Source of the DNA: Planococcus halocryophilus
Lineage (GTDB): Bacteria > Bacillota > Bacilli > Bacillales_A > Planococcaceae
Length of the DNA stretch: 64,000 nucleotides
Direction: 5' to 3'
NCBI RefSeq assembly: GCF_001687585.2
Contig: NZ_CP016537.2
Location: 1,274,001 to 1,338,000, forward strand
In this document: positions 54,798 through 62,761 of the stretch, piece by piece
Position numbering within the stretch: the first letter of the stretch is position 1
Layout: every line of letters starts with the position of its first letter
Program-made: the position numbers and the translations under genes
Notes under the pieces: generated by a model
What the model saw: the letters and a program-made list of their open reading frames with translations, nothing else
Told to the model about the DNA's origin: nothing
Databases searched by the model: none

Positions 54798-54917
54798 AGA
54801 AAAGCGGAAATGGCCGTTTTGCTCCGACAGGCATAAGATGGACTTCCGAAGCGGCGTTTTTGCCGCACAGGAAGGACAGTTTATGACCCGAGGAGCAGGC
54901 CATTGAAGCCTAGACAA
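54798..54917. repeat. Long imperfect palindrome, copy B
   Basis: Directly adjoins copy A. Stems are AATGGCC with GGCCATT, TTGCTCC with GGAGCA, GGCATAAG with TTATGACC, GACTTCC with GGAAGGAC and GCGGC with GCCGC around a T-rich tip. Arms differ from copy A but pairing is kept. Confidence 0.87.
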
Positions 54918-54988
54918 GAATAAAGAAATGTCTACCAGACCCTGTGGTATAGACATTTCACTAGATTTAATTAAAAGGAGAGATTTGC

Positions 54989-56917
54989 ATGGCAGACATG
55001 ATTCAACTAACATTCCCTGACGGGGCAGTAAAAGAATTTGAACAAGGTGTAACAACTGAAGAGATTGCACAATCAATCAGCCCAGGATTACGTAAAAAAG
55101 CATTAGCTGGTAAAGTAGGCGACAGACTGGTCGATTTACGTACGCCGTTAACGGAAGATGGCGAAATCGCCATCGTAACACCTGAATCAGATGAAGCATT
55201 AGAAGTTTTGCGTCACAGCAGTGCCCATTTACTAGCTCAAGCGATTAAGCGCATGTATCCAGACTCAAAACTTGGCATTGGTCCAGTTATTGAAAATGGT
55301 TTTTATTATGATATCGACACAGAAACAGCGATCACTTCAGAAGACTTGCCTTTAATTGAAAAAGAAATGAAAAAAATCATCAATGAAAATGTTGAAATCA
55401 TTCGTCATGACGTGTCACGTGCAGAAGCGCAAGAGCGTTTTGCTGCAATCGAAGATCCTTATAAATTAGAACTTCTTGAAGCAATTCCTGAAGGCGATCA
55501 AGTATCGATCTATGAACAAGGCGACTTTTTCGATCTTTGCCGCGGTGTTCACGTACCATCAACTGGTAAATTAAAAGAATTTAAATTACTAAGTGTGGCC
55601 GGTGCTTATTGGAGAGGGAACAGTGACAACAAAATGCTTCAACGCATTTACGGAACTGCCTTTTTCAAAAAAGAAGATTTAAAAGCGCATCTTGAAATGT
55701 TAGAAGAAGCAAAAGAACGCGATCACCGTAAAATTGGGAAAGAATTGAATTTATTCATGAACTCTCAAAAAGTAGGCCAAGGTTTGCCGATGTGGCTTCC
55801 AAAAGGGGCGACAATTCGCCGTATTATTGAACGTTATATTGTGGATAAAGAAGAACGTCTAGGCTACGATCACGTTTATACTCCAGTAATGGGGAGTGTG
55901 GAATTGTATAAAACAAGTGGACATTGGGATCATTACCAAGACGACATGTTCCCAGTGATGAAAATGGACAACGAAGAATTGGTATTGCGTCCAATGAACT
56001 GCCCGCATCATATGATGATTTTCAAACAAGGCATTCATTCGTATCGCCAAATGCCAGTTCGTATTGCTGAACTTGGTTTGATGCACCGTTATGAAATGTC
56101 AGGTGCGTTGTCAGGACTTCAGCGTGTTCGCGGAATGACGTTAAACGACGCGCATTTATTTGTTCGTCCAGACCAAATTAAAGAAGAGTTTAAACGCGTT
56201 GTTAATTTAATTGTTGAAGTATATAAAGATTTTAATATCAATGATTATTCGTTCCGCTTGTCTTATCGTGACCCGGAAGATAAAGAAAAATACTTTGATG
56301 ACGATGCTATGTGGAATCGTGCACAGGCGATGTTAAAAGAAGCGATGGATGAGTTGGACGTTGATTATATTGAAGTAGAAGGCGAAGCGGCGTTTTACGG
56401 ACCGAAAGTAGATGTTCAAGTGAAGACAGCTCTTGGCAAAGAAGAAACTTTGTCTACTGTTCAATTAGACTTCCTACTACCGGAAAGATTTGACTTGTCG
56501 TATATTGGCGAAGATGGCAAACAACACCGTCCAGTCGTTATTCACCGAGGAGTCGTTTCAACAATGGAACGTTTTGTCGCATTCTTGATCGAAGAATATA
56601 AAGGCGCATTCCCAACTTGGTTAGCACCTGTACAAGTAGAGCTAATCCCAGTGTCGCTTGACGCGCATAGTGCGTATACAAAAGAACTTCAAGAAAAACT
56701 ACAGTCTCACAAAATTCGCGTAGATATTGATGAGCGCGATGAAAAACTAGGTTATAAGATTCGTGAAGCGCAAATGCAAAAAGTGCCATACATGCTAGTC
56801 CTCGGTGACAAAGAATTAGAAGACGGTTCTGTAAATGTTCGTAAATATGGCGAACAGAAATCAGAAAGTATGCCGTTCGAAGACTTTGTAAAACTGGTTC
56901 AAAGCGAACTTCGTTAA
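54989..56917 (+). CDS. thrS: Threonyl-tRNA synthetase
   Basis: Class II synthetase charging tRNA-Thr. Domains in order: TGS (residues 1-62), second additional editing domain ([16 protein letters not shown] and the CRGVH segment), catalytic core with [10 protein letters not shown] zinc-site Cys and motif 2/3 regions ([25 protein letters not shown]), and C-terminal anticodon-binding domain. 642 aa. AAAAGGAGAG precedes the ATG. Expression is set by the upstream T-box. Confidence 0.98.
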   Translation: MADMIQLTFPDGAVKEFEQGVTTEEIAQSISPGLRKKALAGKVGDRLVDLRTPLTEDGEIAIVTPESDEALEVLRHSSAHLLAQAIKRMYPDSKLGIGPVIENGFYYDIDTETAITSEDLPLIEKEMKKIINENVEIIRHDVSRAEAQERFAAIEDPYKLELLEAIPEGDQVSIYEQGDFFDLCRGVHVPSTGKLKEFKLLSVAGAYWRGNSDNKMLQRIYGTAFFKKEDLKAHLEMLEEAKERDHRKIGKELNLFMNSQKVGQGLPMWLPKGATIRRIIERYIVDKEERLGYDHVYTPVMGSVELYKTSGHWDHYQDDMFPVMKMDNEELVLRPMNCPHHMMIFKQGIHSYRQMPVRIAELGLMHRYEMSGALSGLQRVRGMTLNDAHLFVRPDQIKEEFKRVVNLIVEVYKDFNINDYSFRLSYRDPEDKEKYFDDDAMWNRAQAMLKEAMDELDVDYIEVEGEAAFYGPKVDVQVKTALGKEETLSTVQLDFLLPERFDLSYIGEDGKQHRPVVIHRGVVSTMERFVAFLIEEYKGAFPTWLAPVQVELIPVSLDAHSAYTKELQEKLQSHKIRVDIDERDEKLGYKIREAQMQKVPYMLVLGDKELEDGSVNVRKYGEQKSESMPFEDFVKLVQSELR

Positions 56918-56944
56918 TCAGCTTGACAGTGTTTAACACACATG

Positions 56945-57112
56945 ATACTATGAATAAGGTTATAGAATACTTATATGTGCAAGCAGGAGCACCCGCTTCT
57001 CACCTGATCGACCGATTGTTGGCAGGTATACACGATTGACTTTTACACGCAGAAAGACGCGTGTTGTCATATTTGCGGGTGAACCTCTGAGGTTCACCCG
57101 CTTTTGTTTTGA
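56945..57112 (+). promoter_or_regulatory. L20-type leader of infC-rpmI-rplT
   Basis: A ~200-base structured leader precedes infC. It ends in a strong terminator hairpin, GCGGGTGAACCTC / GAGGTTCACCCGC followed by TTTTGTTTT (57073-57110). Upstream segments such as AGCACCCGCTTCTCACC (from 56988) could form a competing pairing. In Bacillales, L20 binds this leader and causes premature termination. TTGACA (56923) with TACTAT at 56946-56951 is a likely promoter. Confidence 0.8.
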
Positions 57113-57186
57113 TCGGAACCCTGTAAACCGGTTCGGCCGGTTCACACATTTAAGCTATTCGCGACACTATCCGGAGGTGGATTACT

Positions 57187-57705
57187 ATTAGCAAAGACAT
57201 TAATGTAAATGACGGTATTCGTGCACGTGAGTTGCGAGTTATTGATCAAAACGGTGAACAACTTGGCATCAAAACACGTATCGAAGCACTTGAAATTGCA
57301 GCTCGTGTCAACTTGGATCTTGTTCTTGTGGCTCCTCAAGCTAAGCCGCCGGTTGCTCGGATCATGGACCATGGTAAATTCAAGTTTGAGCAGCAGAAGA
57401 AAGATCGTGAAATCCGTAAAAATCAGAAAGTGATTGTCGTCAAAGAAGTACGCTTAAGCCCTTCAATTGACGATCACGATTTCAACACGAAACTTCGCAA
57501 CGCGATCAAGTTCCTTGAAAAAGGCGACAAAGTGAAAGCTTCTATTCGTTTTAAAGGCCGTGCGATTACGCACAAAGAAATTGGACAACGTGTACTTGAA
57601 CGTTTCGCAGAAGCGTGCAAAGAAGTTGCGACAGTTGAGCAGCGCCCGAAAATGGATGGTCGCAGCATGTTCTTGATGCTTGCACCAGTTAACGAAAAAG
57701 AATAA
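57187..57705 (+). CDS. infC: Translation initiation factor IF-3, ATT start
   Basis: Binds the 30S subunit and checks start-codon pairing. The reading frame upstream of the first TTG encodes [16 protein letters not shown], the conserved IF-3 N-terminus, and begins with ATT at 57187, nine bases after GGAGG. AUU is the known atypical infC start codon, used for autoregulation in E. coli and also in Bacillus. The 172-aa product has the N-domain, the Lys-rich linker ([17 protein letters not shown]) and C-domain [15 protein letters not shown]. First gene of infC-rpmI-rplT. Confidence 0.95.
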   Translation: MSKDINVNDGIRARELRVIDQNGEQLGIKTRIEALEIAARVNLDLVLVAPQAKPPVARIMDHGKFKFEQQKKDREIRKNQKVIVVKEVRLSPSIDDHDFNTKLRNAIKFLEKGDKVKASIRFKGRAITHKEIGQRVLERFAEACKEVATVEQRPKMDGRSMFLMLAPVNEKE

Positions 57706-57732
57706 GAGATCATTGTTTAGGAGGAATTCGAA

Positions 57733-57933
57733 ATGCCGAAAATGAAAAGCCATAGCGGTGCATCAAAACGTTTCAAAAAAACGGGTACTGGTAAAGTAAG
57801 ACGCCACAGCTCACACACTAGCCACTTATTTGCAAACAAATCAACAAAACAAAAGCGTAAACTTCGCAAAGGGAAACTTGTTTCTTCAGGCGACTTGAAA
57901 CGCATCAAATCATTAATCTATAACATGAAATAA
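57733..57933 (+). CDS. rpmI: 50S ribosomal protein L35
   Basis: Small basic large-subunit protein of 66 aa: [23 protein letters not shown] at the start and [16 protein letters not shown] near the end are diagnostic. GGAGGAA precedes the ATG. It lies 27 bases after infC and 91 before rplT in the conserved operon. Confidence 0.98.
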   Translation: MPKMKSHSGASKRFKKTGTGKVRRHSSHTSHLFANKSTKQKRKLRKGKLVSSGDLKRIKSLIYNMK

Positions 57934-58024
57934 TAAAAGCTAAAGTGCCCGAGAATCTGGGTGCTTGAGTCTAGACATGCAACAAAAAATCGAATTATTT
58001 ATATTCAGCAGGAGGTAATGTGAT

Positions 58025-58384
58025 ATGCCACGCGTAAAAGGTGGAACAGTGACGCGTCAGCGTCGTAAAAAGGTCATTAAATTAGCAAAAGGTTATTATG
58101 GTGCAAAGCACATCCTTTTCAAAGTAGCAAACCAACAGGTAATGAAGTCAGGTAACTATGCTTACCGTGACCGTCGTAACAAAAAACGTGATTTCCGTAG
58201 ACTTTGGATCACACGTATCAACGCAGCAGCTCGTATGAACGAAATTTCATACAGCCGTTTAATGCACGGATTAAAAGTTGCAGGCATCGATATCAACCGC
58301 AAAATGCTAGCTGAAATCGCTGTAACTGATGCAGCTGCATTCACAGCATTGGTTGACCAAGCGAAAAAAGCAGTAACTAAGTAA
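58025..58384 (+). CDS. rplT: 50S ribosomal protein L20
   Basis: rRNA-binding protein needed for early 50S assembly and autoregulator of this operon. [28 protein letters not shown] and [37 protein letters not shown] are diagnostic. 119 aa. AGGAGG precedes the ATG. A repeat-derived palindrome begins three bases after the stop, before the operon terminator. Confidence 0.98.
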   Translation: MPRVKGGTVTRQRRKKVIKLAKGYYGAKHILFKVANQQVMKSGNYAYRDRRNKKRDFRRLWITRINAAARMNEISYSRLMHGLKVAGIDINRKMLAEIAVTDAAAFTALVDQAKKAVTK

Positions 58385-58500
58385 TTAAAAGCGGAAATGA
58401 CCGTTTTGCTCCGATAGGCATAAGATGAACTTCCCTAGTGGCTTTAGCCGCGTAGGAAGGGCAGCTTATGACCCGAGGAGCAGGTCATTGCAGCTAGATA
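58385..58500. repeat. Long imperfect palindrome, copy C
   Basis: Same family as copies A and B near thrS: AAAAGCGGAAATG at the start, AATGACC with GGTCATT, TTGCTCC with GGAGCA, GGCATAAG with CTTATGACC, CTTCC with GGAAG, and GGC-TTTA-GCC at the tip. The outer arm changes AATGGCC/GGCCATT of copy B to AATGACC/GGTCATT, a paired substitution. Confidence 0.87.
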
Positions 58501-58502
58501 AT

Positions 58503-58578
58503 AAAAGCGAAAGTGCCTGTTCATTGCAGTCCATAGACATCACACAACTAGAAAGCTGCAATGCACAGGCATTTAACG
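58503..58578. repeat. Shorter hairpin adjoining copy C
   Basis: Begins AAAAGCGAAAGTG, like the larger palindromes. GTGCCTGTTCATTGCAG pairs with CTGCAATGCACAGGCAT around a ~25-base unpaired loop. It lacks the internal GGCATAAG/CTTATGACC block. Confidence 0.7.
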
Positions 58579-58588
58579 CAACAATAAA

Positions 58589-58620
58589 AAAGACTGACGA
58601 TTTTTCGTCAGTCTTTTCTT
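58589..58620 (+). terminator. rplT operon terminator
   Basis: Stem AAGACTGACGA / TCGTCAGTCTT followed by T-rich sequence. Confidence 0.85.
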
Positions 58621-58635
58621 ATGGAGGAAAATCCG

Positions 58636-58914
58636 ATGTTTTTAATTATCTTTGTATATATGGCAATTTTGACTGTAATGGCTTTTGTAATGATGAAAAT
58701 CGACAAACACCAAGCGCAAAATCGTGGTCAACGAATCCCAGAAAAAAACTTATGGACAGTCGCCATTTTTGGCGGTGGAATTGGTGCGTATCTTGGCATG
58801 ATGGCTTTTCGCCATAAAACAAAACACACCAATTTCCGTATTGGCTTTTTAGTATTAGCCCTACTTGATGGTGCATTTTTGATTTGGAGTTATCAAAACT
58901 TCTTACCGAACTAA
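58636..58914 (+). CDS. ysdA: DUF1294 membrane protein (YsdA-like)
   Basis: A 92-aa membrane protein with three hydrophobic segments (residues ~2-20, ~40-57, ~70-87) and the DUF1294 motif MKIDKHQA...RIPEKNLW...GGGIGAYLGMMAFRHKTKH. Function unknown; YsdA sits in the same place after rplT in B. subtilis. ATG 58636 is preferred because GGAGG at 58623 precedes it and overlaps the earlier ATG at 58621. It converges on the ysdB-like gene with only five bases between stops. Confidence 0.88.
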   Translation: MFLIIFVYMAILTVMAFVMMKIDKHQAQNRGQRIPEKNLWTVAIFGGGIGAYLGMMAFRHKTKHTNFRIGFLVLALLDGAFLIWSYQNFLPN

Positions 58915-58919
58915 ATGTT

Positions 58920-59306
58920 TTATTCTTGTTGTTTCATTAAACGCTCAATTGGATTTTTCCAACTAATATGAGCTTCTGGATAATTCATCAAAATTTCCTT
59001 TTCAAGAAAACGGAAATCTTCTTTTGTAAAGCCCTGCAATTGATCGGGGTCTGCAACCCATACAAAAATTGAAACGACCTCAAAAGATTGTTCAGTCGTT
59101 CCCAAGTATTTTTCACCTTCGAACAACACACCTCGAAGTGCGATGAAGAAGTTTTTTTGTACATTTTTTACATCATCTAAAAAATAATAATTTCCTGCTT
59201 CAAGAGCGGCATCCAATTTCCTTTTCGGATCCACGATATAACGGATCAATCGATAAAATAAATAGATGATTAATGCCAATACAATGAGGCGTATAAGAAA
59301 AGCCAT
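58920..59306 (-). CDS. ysdB: YsdB-like membrane-anchored protein
   Basis: A 128-aa protein with one N-terminal transmembrane helix (residues ~3-23) and a cytoplasmic alpha/beta domain starting DPKRKLDAALEAGNYYFLDD. It corresponds to B. subtilis YsdB, a SigW regulon member, in both size and location. AGGAGGT precedes the ATG. A precise SigW-type promoter lies upstream, supporting cell-envelope stress control. Biochemical function unknown. Confidence 0.82.
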   Translation of the reverse strand: MAFLIRLIVLALIIYLFYRLIRYIVDPKRKLDAALEAGNYYFLDDVKNVQKNFFIALRGVLFEGEKYLGTTEQSFEVVSIFVWVADPDQLQGFTKEDFRFLEKEILMNYPEAHISWKNPIERLMKQQE

Positions 59307-59346
59307 TTGAATTACCTCCTGTTTTACATATTTCTACTAATTAGTA

Positions 59347-59372
59347 TACGAGTTGAAAGTAATATGGTTTCA
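59347..59372 (-). promoter_or_regulatory. SigW-type promoter of ysdB
   Basis: On the minus strand TGAAAC, exactly 16 bases, CGTA. This is the ECF SigW consensus, 41 bases before the ysdB start codon. Confidence 0.75.
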
Positions 59373-59401
59373 CGATTTAATAGAATAAAGGGGAGATTTG
59401 T

Positions 59402-59887
59402 ATGAAATTGCAAGAATTGTTCAAAATGCAAGAAGAACTTGATCGCTTTATCCAATCAAATCAAAAAATCAATGAAGATGTGTTTCGTAAGAAAGGTTTG
59501 GCTTTATTAGTAGAACTGGCGGAACTTGCCAATGAAACACGCTGCTTTAAATTTTGGAGTACGAAAGGCGCATCAGAACGATCTGTTATTTTAGAAGAGT
59601 ACGTAGATTCTATACATTTCTTGCTGTCGCTGGGCATTGAAAAAAACTTGAATACACTAGAAAACTGGCCAGATCCCATAGCTGAAAAAGAATTGACGGA
59701 ACTATTTCTTCGCACGCAAAAAGCCATTCAAGAATTTCTTGAAAATTATTCGATGTCTAATTACATGGAAGTATGGAGTTGTTACGGAGGATTAGCGCGC
59801 GCGCTCGAGTTTAACTATGAAGATGTCCTTGAAGCGTATATGCAAAAAAACAAAACCAATTACGATCGTCAACACGAAGGCTATTAA
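59402..59887 (+). CDS. Dimeric dUTP diphosphatase
   Basis: All-helical dUTPase of the dimeric type (161 aa), which hydrolyses dUTP to dUMP and so limits uracil in DNA. The Mg-binding motif is split as in the family: ELAELANETRCFKFW and EEYVDSIHFLLSLGIE, giving the ExxE...ExxxD pattern. GGGGAG precedes the ATG. It is unrelated to the trimeric Dut fold. Located between ysdB and the M42 peptidase gene. Confidence 0.9.
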   Translation: MKLQELFKMQEELDRFIQSNQKINEDVFRKKGLALLVELAELANETRCFKFWSTKGASERSVILEEYVDSIHFLLSLGIEKNLNTLENWPDPIAEKELTELFLRTQKAIQEFLENYSMSNYMEVWSCYGGLARALEFNYEDVLEAYMQKNKTNYDRQHEGY

Positions 59888-59962
59888 TAAACGAATGTTT
59901 TGATAATAGCTAGAAATTCCTTTAAAATAAATAAGCAAAGGATTATTTAGGAGGTCGAAATA

Positions 59963-61051
59963 ATGACGAAATTGGATGAAACACAATTGATGTTAAAAGA
60001 ATTGACTGATGCTAATGGCATTCCAGGAAATGAACGTCAGTCACGTGAAGTTATGAAGAAATACATAGAACCATATGCCGACTCAATTGAAACAGACGGT
60101 CTTGGAAGTTTAATCGCCAAAAAAGAAGGATTAGCTGATGGACCCAAAATTATGGTAGCAGGTCATTTAGATGAAGTTGGCTTTATGATTACGCAAGTGG
60201 ATGAAAAAGGCTTTTTAAAATTCCAACCGGTAGGCGGCTGGTGGTCACAAGTCATGCTAGCTCAACGAGTTACCATTACGACTCGTAAAGGTAACGAAAT
60301 TACGGGCGTAATTGGTTCTAAACCGCCACATATTCTAACTCCCGAAGCACGCAAAAAACCTGTTGAAATTAAAGACATGTTTATTGATATCGGTGCATCT
60401 TCACGTGAAGAAGTAAAAGAATGGGGCATTACGCCAGGAGATATGGTTACACCATATTTCGAATTCACAGTAATGAACAACGACAAACTGTTGATGGCAA
60501 AAGCTTGGGATAACCGCATCGGTTGTGCCATTGCGATCGACGTGTTAAAAGGACTTAAAGGCGTTGACCATCCGAATGTAGTATACGGAGTGGGAACAGT
60601 TCAAGAAGAAGTCGGCTTGCGCGGGGCAAAAACAGCAACCGCTAAAATTCAACCAGATATCGGTTTCGCAGTTGATGTAGGGATCGCTGGAGATACACCA
60701 GGAATTACAAGCAAAGAATCGAACAGTAAAATGGGCGATGGTCCGCAATTATTGCTTTTCGATGCTTCTATGGTAGCGCATCGCGGCTTGCGCGAACTTG
60801 TGGTCGACACAGCAGAAGAAGCGGGCATTCCGTATCAATTTGAAACGATTGCAGGCGGAGGAACAGATGCCGGATCGATTCACTTAACAGCGAACGGTGT
60901 TCCTGCACTCGCAATCGGTGTAGCTACACGCTATATTCATTCGCATGCAGGAATCCTGCATCGAGACGATTACGAAAATGCAGTAAAATTAATCATCGAA
61001 GTGATCAAAAAGCTCGACAAAGACACAGTCGCGCGTATTACATTCGAATAA
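59963..61051 (+). CDS. ysdC: M42 family aminopeptidase (YsdC-like)
   Basis: Dinuclear metallo-aminopeptidase of the M42 (PepA/TET/FrvX) family, probably a large cytoplasmic oligomer trimming peptides. Motifs: [10 protein letters not shown] (His-Asp), [25 protein letters not shown] (catalytic Glu pair), [13 protein letters not shown] and [14 protein letters not shown]. 362 aa. AGGAGG precedes the ATG. Some M42 members have been annotated as endoglucanases; the motif set argues for peptidase. A terminator follows and runs directly into array 2. Confidence 0.93.
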   Translation: MTKLDETQLMLKELTDANGIPGNERQSREVMKKYIEPYADSIETDGLGSLIAKKEGLADGPKIMVAGHLDEVGFMITQVDEKGFLKFQPVGGWWSQVMLAQRVTITTRKGNEITGVIGSKPPHILTPEARKKPVEIKDMFIDIGASSREEVKEWGITPGDMVTPYFEFTVMNNDKLLMAKAWDNRIGCAIAIDVLKGLKGVDHPNVVYGVGTVQEEVGLRGAKTATAKIQPDIGFAVDVGIAGDTPGITSKESNSKMGDGPQLLLFDASMVAHRGLRELVVDTAEEAGIPYQFETIAGGGTDAGSIHLTANGVPALAIGVATRYIHSHAGILHRDDYENAVKLIIEVIKKLDKDTVARITFE

Positions 61052-61052
61052 A

Positions 61053-61086
61053 ATCGGAAAACCCTTCGCCTCGGCGAGGGGTTTTT
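61053..61086 (+). terminator. M42 peptidase gene terminator
   Basis: Stem AAACCCTTCGCC / GGCGAGGGGTTT with loop TC, followed by T. Confidence 0.85.
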
Positions 61087-61093
61087 GTGTTTT

Positions 61094-61203
61094 GCAAACA
61101 AAGTGGTACTTTTTGCAAATAAAGGCTCCGTTGCCGCAAACAAACTGCAAGATTGTGCAAACAACTGTGTGTATCTCGCAAACAACTCACTCTATCACGC
61201 AAA
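61094..61203 (+). repeat. Array 2 of 21-bp phased GCAAAYAA repeats
   Basis: Six cores beginning GCAAA start at 61094, 61115, 61136, 61157, 61178 and 61199, each exactly 21 bp apart. The first five read GCAAACAA or GCAAATAA; the last is decayed to GCAAAGAT. The first core lies eight bases after the T run of the preceding terminator. Bases between cores vary freely. Orientation follows the upstream gene. Confidence 0.92.
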
Positions 61204-61219
61204 GATCCAAAGGTTTTTC

Positions 61220-61239
61220 GCTTTTCGCTTGCGAAAAGC
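61220..61239. repeat. Perfect inverted repeat before the NERD gene
   Basis: GCTTTTCGC-TT-GCGAAAAGC, nine pairs, just downstream of array 2. About 40 bases later TATACT (61278-61283) could be the -10 of the NERD gene. Possible operator or hairpin. Confidence 0.6.
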
Positions 61240-61309
61240 ATCCATTATTAGAGATTTTCAGGTTTTCAAAAGAATGCTATACTCTATTTATTCTGATAGG
61301 AGGTGCTCT

Positions 61310-62272
61310 ATGCATAAAAAAGAACTCGTTTTACTGTCACAAATAGAATCGCTCGAAAGACTGTTATACCGGTTGCCTGAACATCATCCACAACGCCAAT
61401 TTCTTCAAGTCGAGTTGTACCGAAGTGCTGCAGGAAAAAGAGGAGAAGACAGACTAGCACGGAAACTAGTTGAATTTAGTCCAGAAGAAAATCACCGCTT
61501 TTTGAATAATGTTTGCTTGTCACTTGGCGATTGGAAAATCCAAATAGACGGATTATTGCTGACAGAACGTGGAGCGATTATTATTGAGTCGAAAAACATT
61601 AGCGGTCAACTTTATTTCGATCATCAAACAGGCGAATTTGCCCGTACGGATGGAGACGGCCTAAGAACGGTGATGGAAGATCCCACGATTCAATTAAACA
61701 AAAACATTCGCTTTATAACAAAATTCTTCAAACTGCATAAAATCCATATGCCGATCAAAGGAGTTGTCGTTTTTACTTCTAAACAATGTGAATTTATTAC
61801 GAAACCACAAAATAGAACGGTTTGCAAAATTTATCAATTGATCGATTATCTATTCAATATACTCAACTCTTTCCCCGACATGAATAACCAACCCAATTTG
61901 TCGAAAATCGATAAACTTCTTCAAAAACATCAAACTCCTTATAAACGACTTCCTTTATGCCAGTTGTATGCTATAGTTTCTACTGAACTAAGGACCGGAA
62001 TTTTTTGTGTTACTTGCAAAAAACATCAGATGATTCGAAAATCTCGGTGTGGCTGGATATGCGAGTTATGCCAATCGGTAGATCCACTCGCATTTGAAAC
62101 TTCGGTTCAAGAATATTTTTCACTCATTCATCCGCAGCTGAGTAATAAGCAGTTGAGGCAGTTTTGCAATATCGCATCGCCCTATGTAGCTTCTCGCTTG
62201 TTGGCAACTTTTGATTTTGAAACGGTCGGAGCATTACGCAACCGAACCTATCACTTAAAGAATAAAGACTAG
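61310..62272 (+). CDS. NERD domain protein with C-terminal zinc ribbon
   Basis: A 320-aa protein with a nuclease-related domain: GKRGEDRLARKL, then QIDGLLLTERGAIIIESKNISG, which carries the Asp...Glu-x-Lys pattern of restriction-endonuclease-like folds. The C-terminal third has a probable zinc ribbon, CVTCKKHQMIRKSRCGWICELC. DNA or RNA cleavage is expected from the fold but not shown for most NERD proteins. AGGAGGTG precedes ATG 61310. It lies alone, with a 21-bp phased array on each side, each beyond a terminator. Confidence 0.87.
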   Translation: MHKKELVLLSQIESLERLLYRLPEHHPQRQFLQVELYRSAAGKRGEDRLARKLVEFSPEENHRFLNNVCLSLGDWKIQIDGLLLTERGAIIIESKNISGQLYFDHQTGEFARTDGDGLRTVMEDPTIQLNKNIRFITKFFKLHKIHMPIKGVVVFTSKQCEFITKPQNRTVCKIYQLIDYLFNILNSFPDMNNQPNLSKIDKLLQKHQTPYKRLPLCQLYAIVSTELRTGIFCVTCKKHQMIRKSRCGWICELCQSVDPLAFETSVQEYFSLIHPQLSNKQLRQFCNIASPYVASRLLATFDFETVGALRNRTYHLKNKD

Positions 62273-62301
62273 CTTTTCACTCAGGTGAGAAGCTTTTTTT
62301 G
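62268..62301 (+). terminator. NERD gene terminator
   Basis: Stem AGCTTTTCAC-type, AAGCTTCTCACC reading from the other strand, pairs as AGCTTTTCACT / AGGTGAGAAGCT, followed by seven T. It overlaps the stop codon. Confidence 0.8.
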
Positions 62302-62307
62302 CGTTGT

Positions 62308-62420
62308 GCAAACAAAGTGTCGATTTGCGCAAATAAACGATCGTTTCCTGCAAACAACTTGATAGATAGCGCAAACAACGTGGTCTATCCCGCAAAAAAA
62401 CTCACTCATCCCGCAAACAA
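62308..62420 (+). repeat. Array 3 of 21-bp phased GCAAAYAA repeats
   Basis: Six cores start at 62308, 62329, 62350, 62371, 62392 and 62413, all exactly 21 bp apart. Five read GCAAACAA or GCAAATAA; the fifth is GCAAAAAA. The first core is seven bases after the T run of the NERD terminator, and the first two cores resemble those of array 2 (GCAAACAAAGTG, then GCAAATAAA). Same orientation as the upstream gene. Confidence 0.92.
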
Positions 62421-62459
62421 CGAAAAATATCAACCAATCAATGAAATTCAAAAAAAGAA

Positions 62460-62504
62460 TAATGTACATAATTGTTGACTTAATGTTAAGTATAATGTAC
62501 ATTA
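62460..62504. promoter_or_regulatory. Twin ATGTACAT operators around the XRE promoter
   Basis: ATGTACAT occurs at 62462-62469 and 62495-62502; the second extends to the perfect palindrome TAATGTACATTA. Centres are 33 bp apart, about three helical turns. A promoter TTGACT (62475-62480), 17-base spacer, TACATT (62498-62503) lies between and overlaps the second site. Likely autoregulation by the XRE protein. Confidence 0.65.
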
Positions 62505-62545
62505 TGTTATGTAAACCGAACATAATAAGAGAGAGGATGAAGCAG

Positions 62546-62761
62546 ATGCTCAAAAATAGAGTAAAAGAACTCAGAGCTCGTTACGGCTTCACACAAAGTG
62601 ATCTCGGCAAACAAGTAGATGTCACACGACAAACCATCGCTTTTATTGAAAAAGGAGAGTTTTCACCTTCCATCACACTTTCACTAAAACTAGCAAAAGC
62701 GCTACAAACAAACGTTAACGACTTATTTTGGTTAGAGGAGGATGAAAACCATGAAAAATGA
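62546..62761 (+). CDS. XRE-family regulator, short form
   Basis: A 71-aa Cro/CI-type helix-turn-helix protein, nearly all DNA-binding domain: LRARYGFTQSDLGKQVDVTRQTIAFIEKGEFSPSITLSLKLAKALQ. Such YozG-like regulators are usually paired with a small membrane protein gene, as here. ATG 62546 is favoured because GAGAGG lies nine bases before it; ATG 62537 is too close. The end overlaps the next gene by 11 bases. Confidence 0.88.
   Translation: MLKNRVKELRARYGFTQSDLGKQVDVTRQTIAFIEKGEFSPSITLSLKLAKALQTNVNDLFWLEEDENHEK

Noticed and set aside
54500..55076. Two minus-strand ORFs across the T-box and palindromes upstream of thrS
   Set aside because: They read through a structured regulatory region and repeats and match no protein family known to me.
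57828..57840. GCAAACAA inside rpmI
   Set aside because: A single copy that encodes the conserved L35 residues FANK; no periodic neighbours. A similar lone match in queD near 18990 was set aside for the same reason.
61085..61346. ORFs across array 2, including an N-terminal extension of the NERD protein
   Set aside because: The extension is repeat translation (FANKVVLFANKGS...). A strong AGGAGGTG sits before ATG 61310, which starts the real protein.
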